Shown here piece by piece: positions 5,925 through 9,996 of a stretch of 9,996 nucleotides of DNA; positions within the stretch are counted from its first letter, which is position 1; the number at the start of each line of letters is the position of its first letter. The stretch covers positions 46,530-56,525 of the forward strand of contig DLHV01000223.1 of the NCBI GenBank assembly GCA_002483395.1. Direction: 5' to 3'. The notes below the pieces were generated by a model. The model was not told the DNA's origin and searched no databases. It worked only from the letters and a program-made list of their open reading frames with translations. The position numbers and the translations under genes were made by a program. Source of the DNA: Chloracidobacterium sp. UBA7659 (lineage in GTDB: Bacteria; Acidobacteriota; Blastocatellia; Pyrinomonadales; Pyrinomonadaceae).

Positions 5925-6851
5925 ATGATGCATCATATGTTACCTAAGATATTCCTTGTCGTAATCCTTTTGCTGGCCTTTATACAATCGGCTTTTGCAC
6001 AAGCGCAGGCTGAAAGCGGCGTGACGCCCGAAATGCGCCAAGCGGCGAATGAGGCCTATCAAAAGCAGGATTGGGCCGCCGCCGCTGCGAACTACGCAAA
6101 GATCGTGAAGCTCGAAGAAAAGAATGCCGGCGCGCGTTACCGGTACGGTGTGGCGCTTATGAGCCTCAACAAAAACGCCGAGGCAAGGGTCGCGTTCGAT
6201 ATCGCATTCACCGCATCGCCAAACCCGGTTTTTGCTTTGGCGCTCGCGCGGACAAACGCCCGGCTTTCTGACAACAAGGCAACGCTCGACGTACTGGAAA
6301 AAAGTATTGCGCTCGGCGGCATCGCACCCGAAACGCTTATGGGTGAAAAAGATTTTGCTTCTCTGCAAAATGACCCAAAATTCAAGGACATTGTCCACCG
6401 GTCCGATCTCACGGTTAACCCCTGTAAAACTACTCCCGAATTCCGGCAGTTCGATTTTTGGCTCGGTGAATGGGAGGCGAAGAACAAGCAGGGCGTGACG
6501 GCCGGAGAGAGCAGCATCCAGCTTATACTCGGAACATGCATCATTTTCGAAAATTGGAGCGGCGGCGGCGGAACCAACGGCAAGAGTTTTAATATCTATG
6601 ACACAAACGACAAGAAGTGGCACCAGACGTGGGTTGACGACAAGGGGACGTTCTCGCACTATATCGGAGGCCTCGTAAATGGTGAGATGGTTATCGTTGC
6701 GGATACTTTGACCAGCGGAAAAAAGACGCTGGCGAAAATGACATTCACCAAATTGCCGAACGGCGATGTCCGACAGCACGGCGAAAATTCGACCGACGAA
6801 GGCAAGACCTGGACGACAACGTTCGATTTTATGTACGTCCGCAGGAAATAG
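5925..6851 (+). CDS. Exported TPR protein with C-terminal FDFWLGEWE beta-barrel domain
   Basis: The 308-residue protein has a signal peptide (MLPKIFLVVILLLAFIQSAFA, cut near residue 25). TPR-like helices follow at residues ~35-105 (ANEAYQKQDWAAAAANYAKI, ARYRYGVALMSLNKNAEARVAF). A linker leads to a C-terminal domain from residue ~176, starting FDFWLGEWEAK and containing ILGTCIIFENWSG, KSFNIYD, KWHQTWVDD, GKTWTTTFDFMYVRR. This signature recurs in DUF1579-like lipocalin-fold proteins of unknown role, in which a ligand-binding barrel is assumed. The start is uncertain: ATG at 5925, 5928 or 5937 all keep the signal peptide and none has a good ribosome site. It lies 14 bases after the HTH gene. The stop codon overlaps the ribosome site of the cytochrome gene, so those two are coupled. 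The cytochrome linkage suggests a periplasmic redox context, which is inference. Confidence 0.82.
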   Translation: MMHHMLPKIFLVVILLLAFIQSAFAQAQAESGVTPEMRQAANEAYQKQDWAAAAANYAKIVKLEEKNAGARYRYGVALMSLNKNAEARVAFDIAFTASPNPVFALALARTNARLSDNKATLDVLEKSIALGGIAPETLMGEKDFASLQNDPKFKDIVHRSDLTVNPCKTTPEFRQFDFWLGEWEAKNKQGVTAGESSIQLILGTCIIFENWSGGGGTNGKSFNIYDTNDKKWHQTWVDDKGTFSHYIGGLVNGEMVIVADTLTSGKKTLAKMTFTKLPNGDVRQHGENSTDEGKTWTTTFDFMYVRRK

Positions 6852-6860
6852 GAGATCTAC

Positions 6861-7388
6861 ATGAGATGGCGAAACAGAGCGGCACTGATGGCGATACCGA
6901 TCTTCGGATCGGTACTTTTTGCGGTTGCGATATTTAATCCCAAGATCGTCCGCGAGGTCGATGCGCAAGCAGCACCAACTCCGACTCCGGCCGCAACAGC
7001 CGCATTCGATCAAGCCGCAGCTATTGCAAAGCTGCGCGAACAGATCAAGGGCCGTGAAACGGAACCGGCGGAAAAGGTTTTCAAAAACATACAGACGCCA
7101 ATGTTGAAAGGCTCACCTGCGGCACGGCTTCTCGCCGTAATGGAGTTCGGCTTCGCCCGCTCGCTTGGCGTAAACTGCACCCATTGCCACGTTCCTGACA
7201 AATGGGAGGCCGAAGACAAACCGCAGAAACAAACGGCGCGCGAAATGGCGGCAATGGCGGCTCGAATTAACGGTGAATTGCTCAAGGGCATCAAGAATCT
7301 AAAGAGCGCAACGCCGACCATCAATTGCACCACATGTCATCGCGGCGAAGTAAAACCGGCGTTAAATTTGTCAGTAAAAAATAACTGA
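6861..7388 (+). CDS. Exported two-haem cytochrome c, reaction-centre cytochrome-like family
   Basis: The 175-residue protein has an N-terminal membrane or signal segment (ALMAIPIFGSVLFAVAIF) and a proline/alanine-rich linker (AAPTPTPAATAAF). Two CXXCH haem c sites follow: C106-T-H-C-H110 (LGVNCTHCHVPDKWE) and C156-T-T-C-H160 (INCTTCHRGE). The stretch VFKNIQTPMLKG, then MEFGFARSLGVNCTHCH, and the final CxxCHRG match short proteins that databases label photosynthetic reaction centre cytochrome c subunit family, common in non-phototrophic Acidobacteria and Bacteroidota. No phototrophy gene is present here, so an electron-carrier role in the periplasm is more likely. TAGGAG at 6849-6854 includes the stop of the upstream TPR gene and lies 6 bases before the ATG, which indicates an operon. 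The distal axial ligands cannot be assigned from sequence alone. Confidence 0.9.
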   Translation: MRWRNRAALMAIPIFGSVLFAVAIFNPKIVREVDAQAAPTPTPAATAAFDQAAAIAKLREQIKGRETEPAEKVFKNIQTPMLKGSPAARLLAVMEFGFARSLGVNCTHCHVPDKWEAEDKPQKQTAREMAAMAARINGELLKGIKNLKSATPTINCTTCHRGEVKPALNLSVKNN

Positions 7389-7505
7389 TATAAGGACGAA
7401 ATAGCTGAACAAAAGATCACCATCGCCGTACAAGTAGATACAAGCGTCCGCAAATCCTGGCAAGCCGCGCGGCCATGTTTTCGCCGTGATCTTCTTAGCT
7501 GTTAA
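7389..7505 (+). pseudogene. Possible relic of an SRPBCC (AHSA1-like) gene start
   Basis: In the gap after the cytochrome gene, the same frame reads (I)AEQKITIAVQVDTSVRKSW and QAARP before a stop at 7503-7505. The core ITIAVQVDTSVRKSWQA closely follows the first strand and helix of SRPBCC/AHSA1-type proteins (ITVxVxVxAPVEKVWxAW). The codon before AEQK is ATA at 7401, where an ATG would be expected, and AAGGA at 7392-7396 is at ribosome-site distance. The pattern is consistent with a lost start and a deletion of most of the gene. The match is only 17 residues, so chance is possible. The stop overlaps the ribosome site of the next gene. Confidence 0.3.
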
Positions 7506-7516
7506 GGAGTCGTCCG

Positions 7517-9007
7517 ATGAAGTATAAAATCTGTTCTGCCGTATTTGCCGTTGTTCTTTTGTCCGTGTTGGCTTCCGCCCAGACCGTGACCGAAGAATCG
7601 TATCTTCGGGCACGGGAAGTTCTCGACAAGTCGGTCGCGGCATACGGCGGCCTTTCAAAACTTCGCTCGATCGAAAATTTCACGCTCAAAGCCGTCGGCG
7701 CTACCGTCCAGCGAAATCAAAGCCGCAAGACGTTCGCCGCCGACCGCACGCCGTATCGGATCGACATCGTTGCAGACCTAAAAGGCAATCGTTTCAGCCA
7801 GATCGTGCAGGGTGGATATCCGGGCGGTTTTCGTTATCACAATGGTTTCACGGTCGATAAGACAGACGGAATGTCATGGGACATGATTCGAAAGGTAACT
7901 GTCGCGAGGCCGAACACCGCGCCCGCCGCCATGCGCCAACGCCTGCGTTACATTCCGCAAATGATGATCTTCAACGCCCTGGACCGAGCCTCGCGGCTGC
8001 GCTCGTTAGGAAAGGCGGACTTTTTCGGCCGCCCGCACAATGTCGTAAGCTATTCGAATGAAGATGCTCTTGAGATCGCCCTTTATTTTGATAGCGTTAC
8101 GAATCTGCTTACAAAATTCGAAACGCTCGGCACCGATCCGTTCATGGGCGATGTTGTTACGGAAGTGATCTTTTCCGGCTACAAAAACGACGGCAGTCAT
8201 CCGATCGCGATCGGGCGTGTGACGAAGGTCGGCGGCGAAATGACCGAGGATCTTCGGTACGAACAGCTCGCATTCAACACGAATCCGGGTGATGACGCAT
8301 TTAAGGCGCCGGCGGAAATGCCGGCAATGCGTCCGGCACCGACGAATATCGATCCGGTGACGAAACTCTCCGACAACGTTTACACGGTTCTCGCCGGCGG
8401 CTACAATGTGCTTTTCGTCGGCTTTAAGGATTTTATTTTTGTAATGGAGTCACCGGGCAACGACAACGTCTCGCGCCAGGCTATCGAGGCGGTCAAGAAA
8501 ACGATTCCCGGCAAGTCGATCCGCTACATAGCTGTCACGCATCACCATGACGACCACGCCGGAGGCCTCCGCCGTTACATCGCGGAGGGGGCAACGCTGA
8601 TCGCGGCACCAGGCGAAAAGACGTTTTTCGAAAAGGTAGCAAAGAGCAGGTTTACGATCGACCCGGATGCTCTAACCTTGAATCCGCAACCGCTGAAAAT
8701 GGAACTGCTCGACGGCGGCAAACGAGTTCTGACCGACGGCACGACAACCGTCGAAATTCACGACATCGGTTCCGGCCCGCATACCGAGGAAATGCTCGTT
8801 GCCTATCTCCCAAACGAAAAGATCGTTTTTCAGGGCGACCTGTTAAACCGTCCAGCAAACGCCGATTACCCGATTGCCAACGATACGTCGGTCCATTTCG
8901 CAAAATGGCTTGAATCAAAGAAGCTTGCGGTCGAAAGGATCATTCCCGTTCACGGAACCGTGACGACGATGGATGAAATGCGCAAGGCCGTCGCCGACAT
9001 GAAATAA
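7517..9007 (+). CDS. Exported MBL-fold metallo-hydrolase with N-terminal extension
   Basis: The 496-residue protein starts with a Sec signal peptide (MKYKICSAVFAVVLLSVLASA, then QTV). Residues ~25-270 form a beta-rich domain without a name I recognise (AYGGLSKLRSIENFTLKAVG at the start), reminiscent of outer-membrane-lipoprotein-like barrels. The metallo-beta-lactamase domain spans ~285-496: KLSDNVYTVLAGGYNVLFV, then the metal motif H342-x-H344-x-D346-H347 (THHHDDHAGG), H422 (GPHTEEMLVAYLP), D441 (FQGDLL) and H479 (VHG). The usual zinc ligands are therefore all present. Family members hydrolyse esters, lactams or thioesters, and the substrate is unknown. AAGGAG at 7504-7509 is seven bases before the ATG. 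It may be read through from the cytochrome operon, since no promoter stands out in the 128-base gap. An inverted-repeat element follows 12 bases after the stop. Confidence 0.92.
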   Translation: MKYKICSAVFAVVLLSVLASAQTVTEESYLRAREVLDKSVAAYGGLSKLRSIENFTLKAVGATVQRNQSRKTFAADRTPYRIDIVADLKGNRFSQIVQGGYPGGFRYHNGFTVDKTDGMSWDMIRKVTVARPNTAPAAMRQRLRYIPQMMIFNALDRASRLRSLGKADFFGRPHNVVSYSNEDALEIALYFDSVTNLLTKFETLGTDPFMGDVVTEVIFSGYKNDGSHPIAIGRVTKVGGEMTEDLRYEQLAFNTNPGDDAFKAPAEMPAMRPAPTNIDPVTKLSDNVYTVLAGGYNVLFVGFKDFIFVMESPGNDNVSRQAIEAVKKTIPGKSIRYIAVTHHHDDHAGGLRRYIAEGATLIAAPGEKTFFEKVAKSRFTIDPDALTLNPQPLKMELLDGGKRVLTDGTTTVEIHDIGSGPHTEEMLVAYLPNEKIVFQGDLLNRPANADYPIANDTSVHFAKWLESKKLAVERIIPVHGTVTTMDEMRKAVADMK

Positions 9008-9019
9008 GAGGCGGAAATG

Positions 9020-9108
9020 CGACCGGTAGGGATTGCGCTTCTTCAGCTCAAGGAACCCGGTCGTTACCACTCCCGGTTCTGACAAATCCGCACACTCCCT
9101 ACCAGTCG
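9020..9108. repeat. 89-bp inverted-repeat element between the MBL and M20 genes
   Basis: The arms CGACCGGTAGGGA (9020-9032) and TCCCTACCAGTCG (9096-9108) pair over 13 positions with a single mismatch. The inside holds a second, poorer inverted repeat (GGAACC near 9051-9056 against GGTTCT at 9075-9080). On the minus strand it reads CTGGTAGGGAGTGTGCGG, then TCAGAACCGGGAGTGG. To me this resembles a degenerate copy of a dispersed repeat seen in Acidobacteria, but that is memory, not a search. It could act as a stem-loop ending the MBL transcript. There is no T-run after it. Confidence 0.6.
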
Positions 9109-9125
9109 TGTTTCTGCCTTCGTAC

Positions 9126-9153
9126 TTGCAATTCGAACTTCTCCGGTTACAAT
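9126..9153 (+). promoter_or_regulatory. Sigma70 promoter of the M20 amidohydrolase gene
   Basis: TTGCAA (9126-9131) and TACAAT (9148-9153) are separated by 16 bases and match four and five of six consensus positions. Transcription would start near 9160, leaving a leader of about 26 bases that holds the GGAG ribosome site at 9173-9176. Confidence 0.55.
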
Positions 9154-9185
9154 TAAACCACCTCAAATTTCCGGAGAATCTCTAA

Positions 9186-9996
9186 ATGCGAAAAATTCTT
9201 GTTTCCGTCTGGCTTGTTGTTTCCATTTGCACACCCGTGTTCGCTATCGACATGAGCCGCGAGATCGATGCCGCCACCGCGAAGCTGATGCCAAAACTCG
9301 TCGAGTGGCGCCGACACCTTCATCAATTTCCCGAGCTTTCGAACCGCGAAGTAAAAACCGCCAAATACGTCGAAGACCACTTGCGAAAACTTGGCCTGGA
9401 GGTACGCACCGGAGTTGCCAAAACAGGCGTCGTTGGCATCCTGAAGGGAAGCCAGCCCGGCCCGGTGATCGGCCTGCGCGCCGATATGGATGCTCTTCCG
9501 GTTACGGAAAGAAACGCCCTGCCGTTCCTGTCAAAGGAGCGGGCCGAATTCAACGGCCAAACTGTCGGCGTCATGCACGCCTGCGGCCACGACACGCACG
9601 TTGCCATGCTGATGGGCACCGCCGAGCTGCTCGCCGGGATGAAGGACAAGATCAAGGGAACCGTTGTATTTATTTTCCAGCCCGCCGAGGAAGGCCCGCC
9701 CGCGGGTGAAGAGGGCGGAGCGCCGCTGATGGTAAAAGAAGGCGTGATGGACAACCCAAAGATCGACGCGATCTTCGGAATTCATGTTAATTCGCAGACC
9801 GAGATCGGCAAAATCAAATACAAATCAGGAGCGGTCATGGCCTCCAGCGATTGGTTTCAGATCAAGGTAAAAGGGCGCCAGACGCACGGCGCATATCCGT
9901 GGCTCGGCACCGACCCGATCGCCGTCGCCACACAGATTTACATCGGTCTGCAGATGATCGTCTCGCGACAGTCCGAACTGCCCAAAGCACCGGTCG
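9186..9996 (+). CDS. Exported M20-family amidohydrolase/metallopeptidase, 3' end cut by window edge
   Basis: The frame is open from ATG 9186 to the right edge, 270 codons. A signal peptide comes first (MRKILVSVWLVVSICTPVFA). The mature part matches the M20D group (hippurate hydrolase, N-acyl-amino-acid amidohydrolase, IAA-amino-acid hydrolase): WRRHLHQFPELSNRE, then LRADMDALP. The metal ligands are in MHACGHDTH (C133, H135), PAEEG (E168-E169) and H200 (FGIHV), followed by the dimerisation-domain entry KVKGRQTHGAYPW. These enzymes hydrolyse N-acyl or peptide bonds of amino acids with two metal ions. The family is usually about 400-450 residues, so roughly a third is missing. An export signal is less usual, since many relatives are cytoplasmic. 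GGAG at 9173-9176 is nine bases before the ATG. Its own promoter suggests it is not part of the MBL operon. Confidence 0.92.
   Translation, partial: MRKILVSVWLVVSICTPVFAIDMSREIDAATAKLMPKLVEWRRHLHQFPELSNREVKTAKYVEDHLRKLGLEVRTGVAKTGVVGILKGSQPGPVIGLRADMDALPVTERNALPFLSKERAEFNGQTVGVMHACGHDTHVAMLMGTAELLAGMKDKIKGTVVFIFQPAEEGPPAGEEGGAPLMVKEGVMDNPKIDAIFGIHVNSQTEIGKIKYKSGAVMASSDWFQIKVKGRQTHGAYPWLGTDPIAVATQIYIGLQMIVSRQSELPKAPV

Noticed and set aside
5940..7013. Long minus-strand open frame (357 codons) opposite the TPR gene
   Set aside because: It spans two real genes and their junction, with no recognisable domain or ribosome site.
9227..9709. Plus-strand 160-codon frame inside the M20 gene
   Set aside because: It is very Arg/Pro/His-rich and out of frame with the clear M20 protein, which is open from 9186 to the edge.
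1..9996. CRISPR array, tRNA or rRNA genes, transposase
   Set aside because: No regularly spaced repeats, tRNA-like cloverleaf, rRNA sequence or transposase motif was seen on either strand.

Overview
The window reads as a chromosomal stretch from a moderate-GC, Gram-negative-type bacterium with many exported proteins. The exported six-bladed TolB-like propeller, the two-CXXCH cytochrome of the reaction-centre cytochrome type, the orphan Fis-type HTH protein and the dispersed inverted-repeat elements together suggest an Acidobacteriota member, perhaps Blastocatellia/Pyrinomonadaceae. That assignment is inference from gene style; there is no rRNA or marker gene here to prove it.

Layout. Positions 1-1213 (minus) hold the N-terminal 404 codons of a HerA/DUF87-type hexameric ATPase running off the left edge. 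Divergent from it is a rightward pair: an exported TolB-like beta-propeller protein (1362-2258) and a three-helix membrane protein of unknown function (2333-2791). A 73-residue DksA/TraR-like coiled-coil protein without a zinc finger lies on the minus strand (2829-3050) behind a good promoter. Next is a LytS/YpdA-type sensor histidine kinase overlapping a LytTR response regulator (3188-5127). The following stretch (5128-5601) has no intact large gene. It holds a 141-bp element with 29-bp terminal inverted repeats, two direct repeats fitting the LytTR operator consensus, a sigma70-like promoter and a small membrane-segment reading frame whose natural continuation is in other frames. A Fis-type HTH protein, an exported TPR plus lipocalin-like protein and an exported two-haem cytochrome c follow (5602-7388). 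After a 128-bp gap holding what looks like a relic SRPBCC start, there is an exported MBL-fold hydrolase (7517-9007), a second inverted-repeat element (9020-9108), and the N-terminal 270 codons of an exported M20 amidohydrolase (9186 to the right edge).

How it may work together. The kinase and regulator form a textbook two-gene LytS/LytTR system. The 9-mer GTTCATCAC occurs as a 20-bp-period direct repeat just upstream of a promoter at 5327-5356 and once more upstream of the kinase gene. The simplest reading is that the regulator drives the adjacent downstream unit (small membrane protein, possibly Fis-HTH, TPR protein and cytochrome) and possibly itself. This regulatory link is the most interesting hypothesis in the window. 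The rest is ordinary exported and housekeeping gene content.
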